Shown here: positions 53,563 through 61,951 of the stretch, one piece after another
Layout of the letters: every line of letters begins with the position of its first letter
Position numbering within the stretch: the first letter of the stretch is position 1
NCBI GenBank assembly: GCA_021463165.1
Contig: JAJTWY010000005.1
Location: forward strand, 1-64,000
Direction: 5' to 3'
Origin: Pyrinomonadaceae bacterium
Lineage (GTDB): Bacteria; Acidobacteriota; Blastocatellia; Pyrinomonadales; Pyrinomonadaceae
DNA length: 64,000 nucleotides
Position numbers and translations under genes: made by a program
The notes under the pieces: model-generated
What the model was told of the DNA's origin: nothing
The model's input: the letters and a program-made list of their open reading frames with translations, nothing else
Database searches by the model: none

Positions 53563-53937
53563 CTAGTCCCCGATGCCCTCGACAATGTTGTCGTCGGCGA
53601 TCCAGGCGACAAAAAGGCGGAGCCAGGCTTCTTTTGGCTCTTCGATCGCAACACCAACGCGCGATGTGCCGTAGCTCGCGGGTAGAACGCGAACCACCTG
53701 GGCTTTTACCTCGACTGGTACACCGTTTGGCTTATGCGAACGAATGTAGAGGCTGTCGCCCTGAGCGATCGGCTGGTTAAGCTGAAATAACGCTCCGAGC
53801 GTCGAAATATCGTCAGTTTCCGTCGGCTCGCTCCATGTTGCACCGTCTTCTGAGCGCCCCGATACGACCACCGGGAGACGCAAGGCCATCCGTAGAGCAA
53901 ACCGCTTTTCCTCATGTTGAGGCTGAATTGAGGTCAT
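53563..53937 (-). CDS. PilZ-domain protein, probable c-di-GMP receptor
   Basis: 124 residues, a single PilZ domain. The N-terminal arginines of the RxxxR element are seen in EEKRFALRMALRLPVVVSG, and the D/NxSxxG element in TDDISTLGALFQL. The remainder (GDSLYIRSHKPNGVPVEVKAQVVRVLP, then SRVGVAIEEP) fits the PilZ beta barrel. The spacing of the arginine element is slightly loose, so ligand binding is likely but not certain. It lies 11 kb from the GGDEF gene and near the pilus motor operon, and could be an effector of that network. Confidence 0.85.
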   Translation of the reverse strand: MTSIQPQHEEKRFALRMALRLPVVVSGRSEDGATWSEPTETDDISTLGALFQLNQPIAQGDSLYIRSHKPNGVPVEVKAQVVRVLPASYGTSRVGVAIEEPKEAWLRLFVAWIADDNIVEGIGD

Positions 53938-54080
53938 TTCGAAAATCTTCGGTGAACTTAGAAAATAAGTTTGTTGCCCCTAAATCATACCACCAAAAAT
54001 CGATTTTCGGAACAATTTAGGATGTAGAACAAACGCTGCTTCGATACGAAATATCAGTTGATCTCGAACAGAAGACGAAA

Positions 54081-54110
54081 TGGACTAAGCCGCCGGCTGA
54101 TAGTTATACT
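54081..54110 (+). promoter_or_regulatory. Sigma-70-like promoter of trxB
   Basis: TGGACT (54081-54086), an 18-base spacer and TATACT (54105-54110) fit a sigma-70 promoter with a weak -35 box. The predicted start is about 50 bases before the trxB ATG at 54166. Confidence 0.45.
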
Positions 54111-54165
54111 AAAACTCAGGGCCAAGAACATAGAGCGAATATTTTTCGCAGTTGGCTGATCACCT

Positions 54166-55167
54166 ATGATTGAGAAACAGATTCATAAGAAGGTCGTTAT
54201 TCTCGGTTCTGGCCCGGCGGGGCTGACCGCTGCGATCTATGCGGGCCGCGCGCAGCTCGGACCGCTAGTGATCGACGGGCCGCAGCCAGGCGGCCAGTTG
54301 ACAATAACGACCGACGTCGAGAACTATCCGGGTTTTTCCAAAGGGATAATGGGCCCGATCCTGATGGATGAGTTTCGTGAGCAAGCCTTGCGGTTTGGCA
54401 CCGAGATCATCAATGTCTGGATCGAGCGCGTGGATCTGAGCCAACGGCCGTTCACGCTATTTGGAAAAGAAAGTGAAGATGCCGAAGAAGTTTCGACGAT
54501 CATAAAGGCCGACACTCTTATCGTCTCCACCGGTGCGTCAGCAAAATGGCTCGGCGTCCCGGGCGAGGCTCCGGTGCCCGAAGGGCTCGGCGGCAATGGT
54601 GTTTCGGCATGCGCAACGTGTGACGGATTCTTTTTCCGCGACCGGCCGATCGTTGTCGTCGGAGGCGGCGATACGGCAATGGAAGAGGCCCTGTTTTTGA
54701 CAAAATTCGCGTCGAAAGTAACACTCATCCACCGTCGTCACGAGTTCCGAGCCTCGAAGATAATGCAGGATCGGGTCCTTGCAAACGAGAAGATCGAGGT
54801 GCTGTGGAATACGGAGATCCGCGAGATCAACGGAACGAAGGAAAAGGGGGTCGAAAGCGTTAGGATCTTCAACAACGAGACTAACGAAGAATCGATATTA
54901 CCGACTCAGGGCGTTTTCATCGCCATCGGCCACCAGCCGAATACGTCGCTCTTTAAGGGTGTCCTCGATATGGACGAGGTCGGTTACCTGATCACCGAGG
55001 GTAAGACGATGAAAACCAATGTAGAAGGAGTTTTTGCGTGCGGCGACGCCCAGGATGCTTATTACAGACAGGCAATAACTGCCGCCGGCACGGGCTGTAT
55101 GGCGGCCATCGACGCTGAGCGTTTCCTGGCCGAGCACGAGGCCGAGACCGCTACTGCCGCGGGCTGA
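54166..55167 (+). CDS. trxB: Thioredoxin reductase
   Basis: 333 residues. FAD-binding VVILGSGPAGLTAAIYAGRA, the redox-active C149-A-T-C152 (SACATCDGFFF), NADPH-binding VVVGGGDTAMEEALFLTKFA and HRRHEFRASKIMQ, and the C-terminal GVFACGDAQDAYYRQAITAAGTGCMAA are all typical. It reduces thioredoxin with NADPH in the cytosol. A short insert near residues 100-110 (ESEDAEEVS) is unusual but lies on the surface. The FmdB-like zinc ribbon and the VWA gene follow closely on the same strand. Confidence 0.97.
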   Translation: MIEKQIHKKVVILGSGPAGLTAAIYAGRAQLGPLVIDGPQPGGQLTITTDVENYPGFSKGIMGPILMDEFREQALRFGTEIINVWIERVDLSQRPFTLFGKESEDAEEVSTIIKADTLIVSTGASAKWLGVPGEAPVPEGLGGNGVSACATCDGFFFRDRPIVVVGGGDTAMEEALFLTKFASKVTLIHRRHEFRASKIMQDRVLANEKIEVLWNTEIREINGTKEKGVESVRIFNNETNEESILPTQGVFIAIGHQPNTSLFKGVLDMDEVGYLITEGKTMKTNVEGVFACGDAQDAYYRQAITAAGTGCMAAIDAERFLAEHEAETATAAG

Positions 55168-55177
55168 AGTTAAGATA

Positions 55178-55468
55178 ATGCCAATTTACGAATACGTTTG
55201 TCACCAGTGTGGAATGCACGTCGAGGTTCGTCAGAGCGTCTCAGACAAGCCGCTGTCCACATGCGAGAAATGTCATGGGAAGCTAGAGAAGCAATGGTCT
55301 CTTTCCGGATTTCAGTTCAAAGGTGCCGGCTGGTACGTGACCGATTACGCCGGTAAGAAAACATCGACGGCCGAATCAACCACATCGACCGAATCCGCAT
55401 CAAAGTCGAAGGAAGAGACAAAATCGACGAAAACGGAGCCAAAAGGATCATCTACCAGCAGCGATTGA
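55178..55468 (+). CDS. FmdB-family zinc-ribbon protein
   Basis: 96 residues, 10 bases after trxB. The N-terminal MPIYEYVCHQCGMHVEVRQS, with C8/C11 and C29/C32, is the FmdB (CxxC_CXXC_SSSS) zinc ribbon, and the tail is the Ser/Thr/Lys-rich low-complexity stretch that names the domain. Proteins of this type are thought to act as regulators or adaptors; the function is not established. The stop codon overlaps the TTG start of the next gene (TTGA). Confidence 0.9.
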   Translation: MPIYEYVCHQCGMHVEVRQSVSDKPLSTCEKCHGKLEKQWSLSGFQFKGAGWYVTDYAGKKTSTAESTTSTESASKSKEETKSTKTEPKGSSTSSD

Positions 55469-56370
55469 TACCGGGAAAACACACGATCGTGGTCTTGGCG
55501 ATCGTGCTGGCGCTCGTCTCGTTCGCGGCCGGCCAGTCCCGACGAAATGCCAAGGGCGATTCGTCAACGGAAGGTACCGTGCTCAGCGTCACGGCGTTTC
55601 GGGAGGACAAGAAGACCGATCCGATCCGGATCGAAAACTTGTTCCTTTACGAAAATGGTATCGAGCAAAAGATCAAGAACTTCGTGGCCGATCCGGCGCC
55701 GTCGAAGATAGTCATCTTAGTGGACAATTCTAAAACACTCCCGACCTCGGTTGAGAAGTTGAAGGCTGCGGTGATGGAGTTCGCCTACGAGATCTTCGAT
55801 GGCGATCAACTCTTCGTGATCGCGTATGACGAAACGGCCGAGATAATTCAGGAATGGACCGACGACGCGAAGAAGATGGAAGCTTCGCTCGGCACATTTC
55901 GAAAAAAAGGAAATCCGCACCTGTTTGATGCAATCGATGTTTCGGTAAAAGAGATCCTGCTACCCCTCATGCCCGGCACGCGAAAGACGGCCGTGATCGT
56001 TGTCGCCGACGGGTTGGACCGCGGGAGCAAGACACCGTTCGACAAGGTTCTCGCCGAATTACAGACACAGAACGTAACGGTCTACGGCCTGCAGATACCT
56101 GATCGTACAGGCGGCGCGTACAGGCGAGACCAGCCGAAAGCGGGTGCGGTGATGAACAAGCTTGCCGAAGAGACCGGCGGCAAGGTTTTCCCTTTCGATG
56201 ACGCACAAATAGCTGCCAGATCCATCTGCGACGAGCTTCGCAAGAATCGGTTCCTACTTTCCTATCAGCCGACAAATACCTCGACCTACGATGCCAAACG
56301 CCTGTTCCTCGTCGCCGATGAAGGGATCGCTATTCGTATGAAGGTGAGCCAGCCGCCAAATGTAAAATAG
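55465..56370 (+). CDS. VWFA-related exported protein
   Basis: 301 residues from a TTG start that overlaps the FmdB stop codon. The N-terminus (HTIVVLAIVLALVSFAAGQ) is a signal peptide. A short beta domain (SVTAFREDKKTDPIRIENLFLYENGIEQKI) precedes a von Willebrand A domain with a MIDAS-like VILVDNSKTLPTS (DxSxT), VIAYDETAEI, and VVADGLDRGS. This matches the VWFA-related domain family that is abundant in Acidobacteriota. It probably takes part in metal-dependent protein contacts in the periplasm. Confidence 0.88.
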   Translation: MIPGKHTIVVLAIVLALVSFAAGQSRRNAKGDSSTEGTVLSVTAFREDKKTDPIRIENLFLYENGIEQKIKNFVADPAPSKIVILVDNSKTLPTSVEKLKAAVMEFAYEIFDGDQLFVIAYDETAEIIQEWTDDAKKMEASLGTFRKKGNPHLFDAIDVSVKEILLPLMPGTRKTAVIVVADGLDRGSKTPFDKVLAELQTQNVTVYGLQIPDRTGGAYRRDQPKAGAVMNKLAEETGGKVFPFDDAQIAARSICDELRKNRFLLSYQPTNTSTYDAKRLFLVADEGIAIRMKVSQPPNVK

Positions 56371-56426
56371 CGGCATTGACGGGCGTCAAGATCGGGGTTA
56401 AGATTCGACGAAAAGGAGACCTCGCA

Positions 56427-56894
56427 ATGTCAGTCAGATCCAGTATCTTTTTCTTCCTCCCTCTCTTTGCAATTTCTGCTATAACGGTTGCGGCCCAGAC
56501 GGCCCCGGACAAATGGGCTGATAAACCCGGGGCAGGAGTTGTATCGGTCTGCACGACGATCGATGACGACTGGAAATGCGTTGGCGAAGCGAAGGAATGG
56601 CAAGCGAACAAGAACTTTGACGTGCTCTTTGTAAACCCAGTAAAGGTAGGAGTTGAGTTCATCGGGATAATGTTCTACAAACAGTTGCCCGACGGAAAGG
56701 ACGGCGATTTTCTTTACGAATTTCAGCAGAATATCGGCTCGGAAAACCGAAAATATGCGACCGTGAACTCCGGCTTCTACCTTCCGGCGGGAACCTACAC
56801 CATCTATATCATCTCGTGGGGAAAACGCGAGTCGCTCTACAAGAAGGGCAATTACACCGACTATTTTGCAAAAACGACTCTCAAAGTAAAGTAA
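56427..56894 (+). CDS. Secreted hypothetical protein
   Basis: 155 residues from ATG 56427, preceded by AAAGGAGAC. The signal peptide is SIFFFLPLFAISAITVAAQ. The mature part contains TTIDDDWKCVGEAKEWQANKN with one cysteine pair in the protein (CTTIDDDWKC), and a C-terminal FYLPAGTYTIYIISWGKRES. It looks like one small beta-sandwich domain. No family is recognised. It is convergent with thyA, 5 bases apart. Confidence 0.7.
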   Translation: MSVRSSIFFFLPLFAISAITVAAQTAPDKWADKPGAGVVSVCTTIDDDWKCVGEAKEWQANKNFDVLFVNPVKVGVEFIGIMFYKQLPDGKDGDFLYEFQQNIGSENRKYATVNSGFYLPAGTYTIYIISWGKRESLYKKGNYTDYFAKTTLKVK

Positions 56895-56899
56895 CAGTA

Positions 56900-57772
56900 C
56901 TAGACAGAGACAGGCGCTGCGATCTTGCCCAACGACCGGTAACTGTCCAATTTCAGGTGTTCAAATCTGAACCTGAGCAGCCCGTCGAGCCCCCTTAGGC
57001 CGTCGGCATCGACGAACTGAAGTCTCGGCAGCTCTATCGGCTCGCGGGAGAGAAGTTCCTCGACCTGATCGAGGTGGTTTGAGTAGATATGCAGATCGCC
57101 AAATGTGTGGATGAATTCGCCTACCTCGAGATCGCAAACGTGGGCGACGAGATGCGTGAGCAGCGCATAACTAGATATGTTGAATGGCACGCCGAGAAAG
57201 GCATCGGCCGAGCGCTGATAAAGCTGGCAATGCAAAACGGAGCGCGGACACTCCTCTCCACTCGTGAAAGATCTTTCGATCTTGAACTGAAATAGAGTGT
57301 GACACGGCGGCAGGGCTACCTCGTCACACGTTTCGGGGTTCCAACCCGTCACGATCAGACGGCGAGAATTCGGATTTTCTTCTATCTCTCGAATCAGACG
57401 TTCGATCTGATCGACGCCGTTGTTTTTCGGATAATCGCCGCCAAACGAACGCCAAAGGTATCCATACACCGGCCCGAGATCGCCTTCCTCACGGCCAAAC
57501 CTTGCGGTCTGCTCCTCCGTCGCCCATTCCTGCCATATATCGACACCGCGTGAGCGCAGATCGGCCTCATCTGTCGAGCCGCTGAGAAACCAGAAAAGCT
57601 CCTCCGCAACCCAGCGGAATGGAACACGCTTTGTCGTGACGATCGGAAAGCCCTTGCGAAGGTCGAACCGAGTTTGATATCCAAATGTCGAGATGGTGCC
57701 TGTGCCTGTGCGATCTTCGTGTCTCACCCCGCTGGCGAGAATGTGCCTCAGAAGATCATGGTATTGCCGCAT
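56900..57772 (-). CDS. thyA: Thymidylate synthase ThyA
   Basis: 290 residues from ATG 57772, preceded by AAGG; an in-frame GTG at 57796 is an alternative. Methylates dUMP using methylene-tetrahydrofolate. The catalytic cysteine is in EVALPPCHTLFQF, and RTGTGTISTFGYQTRFDLRKG, GDLGPVYGYLWRSFGGDY and LYQRSADAFLGVPFNISSYALL are the family motifs. It is about 25 residues longer than the E. coli enzyme because of small inserts (e.g. TSGEECPRS), as in other long ThyA forms. No folA gene is next to it. Confidence 0.96.
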   Translation of the reverse strand: MRQYHDLLRHILASGVRHEDRTGTGTISTFGYQTRFDLRKGFPIVTTKRVPFRWVAEELFWFLSGSTDEADLRSRGVDIWQEWATEEQTARFGREEGDLGPVYGYLWRSFGGDYPKNNGVDQIERLIREIEENPNSRRLIVTGWNPETCDEVALPPCHTLFQFKIERSFTSGEECPRSVLHCQLYQRSADAFLGVPFNISSYALLTHLVAHVCDLEVGEFIHTFGDLHIYSNHLDQVEELLSREPIELPRLQFVDADGLRGLDGLLRFRFEHLKLDSYRSLGKIAAPVSV

Positions 57773-57822
57773 TGACCTTGATTGTAAGTTAGTCACTTTA
57801 CAATTTACAATCAGAAGCGGGA

Positions 57823-58293
57823 ATGACGAGTATGCTTGAGGTCAGTTTCAATTCGCCGCAGTGCGGCTGGATGTCGATCGGGTTTGCTGACGGTGTTAAC
57901 GAGTTTCGCACAACGACGGCGCATGCACCATATCACGGTGCATTGCCGGAGTTGATGCGGATCCTGACAAAACTGGCCGATAGGACCTCGGCTGAAGACG
58001 AGTTCCTTCTAAAATGGAACCGGGATCCTGAGGAGTTTGACTTTCGATTTGTCCGCGACGGCGATGGGTTAACCATCGAGATCTATCGATATCCGACCGA
58101 CGAACGCAACGGAAATGAACGTAAATCGGTTTTTTTCCACTCCGGCACGATAGATAGTGTCTGCATCGCTTTTGGAGAAACATTCGATCAACTTTACGCC
58201 GACCGTGATACGGACGAATTTGAATTCAATTGGCGCGAGCCATTCCCGGTTGCCGAGTACGAGATATTCAGAACCGCGGTACCGCGCCAATGA
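57823..58293 (+). CDS. Cytosolic hypothetical protein
   Basis: 156 residues from ATG 57823; ATG 57832 is also possible. No signal peptide or membrane span is present. The sequence is rich in aromatic and acidic residues (SPQCGWMSIGFADGVNEF, then DPEEFDFRFVRDGDGLTIEI and DEFEFNWREPFPVAEYEIF) with alternating beta-like patterns. Its general look resembles small immunity-type or WapI-like proteins, but no specific family is recognised. Its stop overlaps the next start by 4 bases (ATGA). Confidence 0.7.
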   Translation: MTSMLEVSFNSPQCGWMSIGFADGVNEFRTTTAHAPYHGALPELMRILTKLADRTSAEDEFLLKWNRDPEEFDFRFVRDGDGLTIEIYRYPTDERNGNERKSVFFHSGTIDSVCIAFGETFDQLYADRDTDEFEFNWREPFPVAEYEIFRTAVPRQ

Positions 58294-58955
58294 GAAAGAT
58301 CCTTGTCAGAACGATCCTTGGTCTTGTAGTTGCGGTTGCCGGGCTTGCGGTTTGGATCGCCATCGATCTTAGTCGCTCTTTCAAGACGGATATTCGCAGC
58401 TTTGACCCTGATGAGGTTGCGCGGCTCGATACCGCGATGTGGCGGAGCTATTATGAACGCGAACACCTGAGGCTTTTCCGCGAGCTTGGTGAACTGCTCG
58501 ATCACCAGTACCGATTTCCATTCTGGCGCCGACAACTTGTTGCATTCCATGCGGCCAGAGCTGCCTTTGTTTTTAAGGATGGCAAGTCGCGCAACGAATA
58601 CCTCAAGGCCCTGCCGGATCTAGAAAGTTTCTACAAGGATATTTGTGATTTCAGCACTCTCGAATTCGACTCAAAACGGGCCGCCGAGCTCGAGGTCGAA
58701 TGGTGGATAGTGCATCGCGAGCGTAAGAAATATCAGCAGGGCGATCTCTCCCGAGCTCTGGCAGAAACCGTTGCGGTCATCTACGGGCTTCCTGCCGAGC
58801 GGTTTAAGGAACACGCCGATCTCCGGGCTGAGGCGATGACCATTCGCGACACGCGGGCTGAGGCCGGTGGCGTCACAGAACACGACTGGCAGCAAATCGA
58901 CAACTTACTTCATCGGTCCTGGCGATCGCTCTATTCCGTAGTGCATGCGAAATGA
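58290..58955 (+). CDS. Membrane-anchored helical protein of unknown function
   Basis: 221 residues from ATG 58290. One N-terminal membrane helix (ILGLVVAVAGLAVWIAIDL) anchors a largely helical domain with many aromatic and charged residues (TAMWRSYYEREHLRLFRELG, LEVEWWIVHRERKKYQQGDL). The helical part probably faces the periplasm. The family is unknown. It overlaps the genes on both sides by 4 bases (ATGA), so the three are translationally coupled, with a methyltransferase next. Confidence 0.72.
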   Translation: MRKILVRTILGLVVAVAGLAVWIAIDLSRSFKTDIRSFDPDEVARLDTAMWRSYYEREHLRLFRELGELLDHQYRFPFWRRQLVAFHAARAAFVFKDGKSRNEYLKALPDLESFYKDICDFSTLEFDSKRAAELEVEWWIVHRERKKYQQGDLSRALAETVAVIYGLPAERFKEHADLRAEAMTIRDTRAEAGGVTEHDWQQIDNLLHRSWRSLYSVVHAK

Positions 58956-59956
58956 AAGAAAGACTTTTAGATCTATTAGCCTGTCCGACATGCGGCGGTG
59001 ATATATTGCTCGCATATGCGAGCAAATACGACGGTAACGAGATAATCGACGCCGTTCTGACCTGCAAAAAGTGCACTCGCGAATATAAGGTAGTTCGCGG
59101 CGTTCCGCGATTTGTCGATCTCGGAAAGATCGAGGAGGACAAGGCCGCAACGGCCGAGAATTTCGGCTGGCAGTGGACCAATTTCACACAGGAAGACCCG
59201 AAATATAACGAACAGTTTCTCGGATGGATACAGCCGGTCAAACCCGATTTCTTTAGGGACAAGGTCGTTCTCGAAGGCGGCTGCGGCAAAGGCCGGCACA
59301 CCAAACTGGCCGCCGAGTGGGGAGCCAAAGAGGTGGTCGGCATTGACCTCGGCGACGGGGTCGAATCGGCGTTTGCCCTGACCCGTGAACTGCCAAATGC
59401 ACACGTGGTCCAGTGCGATATTTTCAAACTTCCGCTCAAGAAGGCGTTCGACTACGCGTTTAGCGTTGGCGTTCTTCACCACACCCCAGACCCGAAGAAG
59501 GCATTTCTGTCACTTGCGGGAAAGATCAAGAAAGGCGGCCATATCTCAGCGTGGGTTTACGGCGCAGAGAATAACGAATGGATCACGCGGTTCGTTGATC
59601 CCGTTCGGACTGGCTTTACGTCGCAGATCTCGCAGCCAATGCTTTACCATCTCTCAAAGTTGCCAACGCTTGGTGTTTTCCTTGGCACAAAGCTCGTCTA
59701 TCGCCCGATGAACGCCGTGGCTAAACCGCTCGCGGACAGGCTGTTCTACAACGAATACCTAAACCATCTCGGCACGTTCGGTTGGCGTGAGCAGCATAAT
59801 ATCGTTTTCGACCACTTGGTCGCACCGACCGCTTTCTACATCTCGAAGGACGATTTTGCATCGTGGTGGGATGAGATAAATGCTGCCGACGTGACGATCA
59901 AATGGCATAATCAAAACAGCTGGTGCGGGTTTGGAAAAATAGGTGGGAGGGAATAG
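58952..59956 (+). CDS. Methyltransferase with N-terminal Trm112-like zinc ribbon
   Basis: 334 residues. A zinc ribbon with C11-C14 (LLACPTCGG) and C38-C41 (LTCKKCTREY) is fused to a class I SAM-dependent methyltransferase. The SAM motif I is VVLEGGCGKGRHTKLAAEWG and motif II is VVGIDLGDG. VLHHTPDPKKAFLSL and ISAWVYGAENNEW resemble methyltransferases acting on sugars or lipids rather than RNA. It is the third gene of a coupled trio with the two unknown proteins upstream. The substrate is unknown. Confidence 0.88.
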   Translation: MKERLLDLLACPTCGGDILLAYASKYDGNEIIDAVLTCKKCTREYKVVRGVPRFVDLGKIEEDKAATAENFGWQWTNFTQEDPKYNEQFLGWIQPVKPDFFRDKVVLEGGCGKGRHTKLAAEWGAKEVVGIDLGDGVESAFALTRELPNAHVVQCDIFKLPLKKAFDYAFSVGVLHHTPDPKKAFLSLAGKIKKGGHISAWVYGAENNEWITRFVDPVRTGFTSQISQPMLYHLSKLPTLGVFLGTKLVYRPMNAVAKPLADRLFYNEYLNHLGTFGWREQHNIVFDHLVAPTAFYISKDDFASWWDEINAADVTIKWHNQNSWCGFGKIGGRE

Positions 59957-59985
59957 AAAGCAGGAAATCGGTACTGCGATCTCAT

Positions 59986-60289
59986 TTGAGCCTGGAAGTG
60001 TGGCGACGAGCGGTTGAGTTTGTCCTGTTGATTTACAGAGTAACAGAGATTTTCCCGGCTGACGAGAGATTCCCCCTTATTTCACAAGTTGCGTCGAGCG
60101 GCGGTATCGATTCCGGCCAATATTGCCGCAGGTGCGGCACGCGACTATGTGAATGAAAAACTTCGTTTCATTTCGATAGCTCAAGGCTCGGCTAGTGGAG
60201 TTTCAACAGTGTTATTGATAAGCCAGAGGCTGGGATTTGTCGATGCAAAAGAATCAGAAAACTTGAGAGATGAATGTGAGGAGAGTTGA
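59986..60289 (+). pseudogene. Frameshifted four-helix-bundle protein (23S rRNA intervening-sequence type)
   Basis: The frame from about 59986 reads LSLEVWRRAVEFVLLIYRVTEIFPADERFPLISQ. The family continuation, LRRAAVSIPANIAAGAARDYVNEKLRFISIAQGS, is found in another frame starting at 60089. A single extra base around 60088 (TCACAA-G-TTGCGT) explains it: removing one G restores SQLRRAAVSIP. This is the TIGR02436 (IVP) family, found inside some 23S rRNA genes and scattered in genomes. The start is uncertain. A real frameshift and a sequencing error cannot be told apart here. Confidence 0.8.
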
Positions 60290-60370
60290 AAAATGCTCAG
60301 CGGTTGGGCAAACTACCAGCGATCAAAGTTGTAATCTATTTCCTGTTACCTATTTCCTAACCCCTACAAG

Positions 60371-61018
60371 ATGAAGTTTGACCGCAACATCAACAAGAAA
60401 TACCGCAAATCCGTCGAAGACGCCTTCGCCACGATCCTCGCCAAAGGCAACGACGAGCATCGGCATGTGATGAACGAGATTCTGCAGTCCGATCTGCTGA
60501 TCCGTGTTCAGCCGGTTCGTGAGATCAATGCTTCTGGGATAACGGGCGTGATCAGCTCGATCCAGACGAACTACAAGCTGGCGACCGAGCGGTTGAGCTT
60601 GCGGGAAGCTCTGGGTGAGATCTACATCGCGATAGCTGAGGAAACAATCGACACCGGTGGACAGCGAGGCTGCGAGGGAACTTTTGTTCACGAAGGCCGG
60701 CACGCGTACGATTTCGCGCAAACGATCGCGAGTCTTTCAAACCGCGATATGAATCCGCTTGGCATCTTTAATCCAACGCTTTACGAACTCGAACTCGCCG
60801 CTCATACAACGTCGGGCGAGTATATGCTTTGTGTAAATAAGGATGAATACATCGAGGAAGGTCTCGGTCTGATGATCCTCTGTCGCGACGGTGAAGGCGA
60901 CGGCCCATGCGTGGTCAGCGACGAGGGGATAAATACTCGCCTTCGCGACAGCTACGGCTTGGCCGTGGATGCAAATCAAGGCGCGACGGCGAGCGAAATG
61001 ATGGGGCTTGTTATCTAA
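60371..61018 (+). CDS. Hypothetical protein with HExxH zinc motif
   Basis: 215 residues with no signal peptide or membrane span. A putative zinc protease motif, H107-E108-G-R-H111, lies in GTFVHEGRHAYDFAQ, with acidic or His candidates for the third ligand about 30 residues later (LYELELAAHTTSGEYML). Two cysteine-bearing segments (MLCVNKDEYIEEG and ILCRDGEGDGPC) follow. I recognise no peptidase family. A cell-associated peptidase or a toxin-like enzyme are both open. It lies alone between the broken four-helix gene and a methyltransferase. Confidence 0.65.
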   Translation: MKFDRNINKKYRKSVEDAFATILAKGNDEHRHVMNEILQSDLLIRVQPVREINASGITGVISSIQTNYKLATERLSLREALGEIYIAIAEETIDTGGQRGCEGTFVHEGRHAYDFAQTIASLSNRDMNPLGIFNPTLYELELAAHTTSGEYMLCVNKDEYIEEGLGLMILCRDGEGDGPCVVSDEGINTRLRDSYGLAVDANQGATASEMMGLVI

Positions 61019-61134
61019 CGCGGAAACCCGACCTGTAGGAAGGGGGTTCGGGGCCGGCATCAAAGTGCTCCGCGCCACGTTGAACACACTCCCTGCCGCT
61101 CGTCTTTCCGTCTTTCTATGGCAAAATAGTTTTT

Positions 61135-61896
61135 ATGAGCACGGCGTTACCTCAGGAAATGCAGCAGCACACCTACGCCATCATGGACGAGGTCGAGGGC
61201 TCGCATTGGTGGTTCGTCGGTCGCCGCGCGATCCTCGAGGGGTTTCTCCGGCAGATCGGTTCAAAGGCCAAACTTCAAGGGTCAAAGATCAAAATTCTTG
61301 ATGTCGGCTGCGGCACCGGTGCGAACATCGAAATGCTCTCACAATTTGGCGAAGCCCAGGGTGTTGATGTTTCAGACGATGCGCTTGAATTTTGCCGCCG
61401 CAAGGGTCTCACCGTTCAGAAAGGTCTTGCCGAAACCTTGCCTTACGAGGACAAGAGTTTCGACCTGACCACGGCGCTCGATGTGATCGAGCATCTTGAT
61501 GACGATGTTGCCGGATTGAAGGAAATGTTCCGCGTGACGAAGAGCGGCGGCTACTCGCTCTTTTTCGTACCTGCCTTCATGTGGCTTTGGGGCGTGCAGG
61601 ACGACATTTCGCACCACCGCATCCGTTACACCCGCAAACAAATAGTCGAACGTATCGAACAGGCCGGCTACAAGGTGGAGCGTGCGACCTACGCAAACAT
61701 CACATTCTTTCCGCCGATCCTCGCGGGCCGAACACTGATGAAACTTACAGGCATCAAACCCGAATCTGAGAATAACATCACCATCTCCGCACTCAATGGT
61801 GTTTTAGGCAAGATATTCTCCGCTGAAAGCTTTTGGCTCAAAAATTTCAATTTCCCGTTCGGGGTCTCGATCGTCGTGGTCGCTCGAAAGAGTTAG
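61135..61896 (+). CDS. Class I SAM-dependent methyltransferase
   Basis: 253 residues. SAM motif I is ILDVGCGTGANIEMLSQFG, followed by VDVSDDALEFCRRKGL and LTTALDVIEHLDDDVAGLKEMFRV. The opening HTYAIMDEVEGSHWWFVGRRAIL and the late NITFFPPILAGRTLMKL are found in a group of methyltransferases linked to polysaccharide or lipid loci (Methyltransf_11). The substrate is unknown. A GT2 glycosyltransferase lies 1.5 kb downstream. Confidence 0.88.
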   Translation: MSTALPQEMQQHTYAIMDEVEGSHWWFVGRRAILEGFLRQIGSKAKLQGSKIKILDVGCGTGANIEMLSQFGEAQGVDVSDDALEFCRRKGLTVQKGLAETLPYEDKSFDLTTALDVIEHLDDDVAGLKEMFRVTKSGGYSLFFVPAFMWLWGVQDDISHHRIRYTRKQIVERIEQAGYKVERATYANITFFPPILAGRTLMKLTGIKPESENNITISALNGVLGKIFSAESFWLKNFNFPFGVSIVVVARKS

Positions 61897-61951
61897 CCGA
61901 TGGCTACAAAGGAACGTATTGATCGAGTGTCACGCAATACTAGTTAACTCA

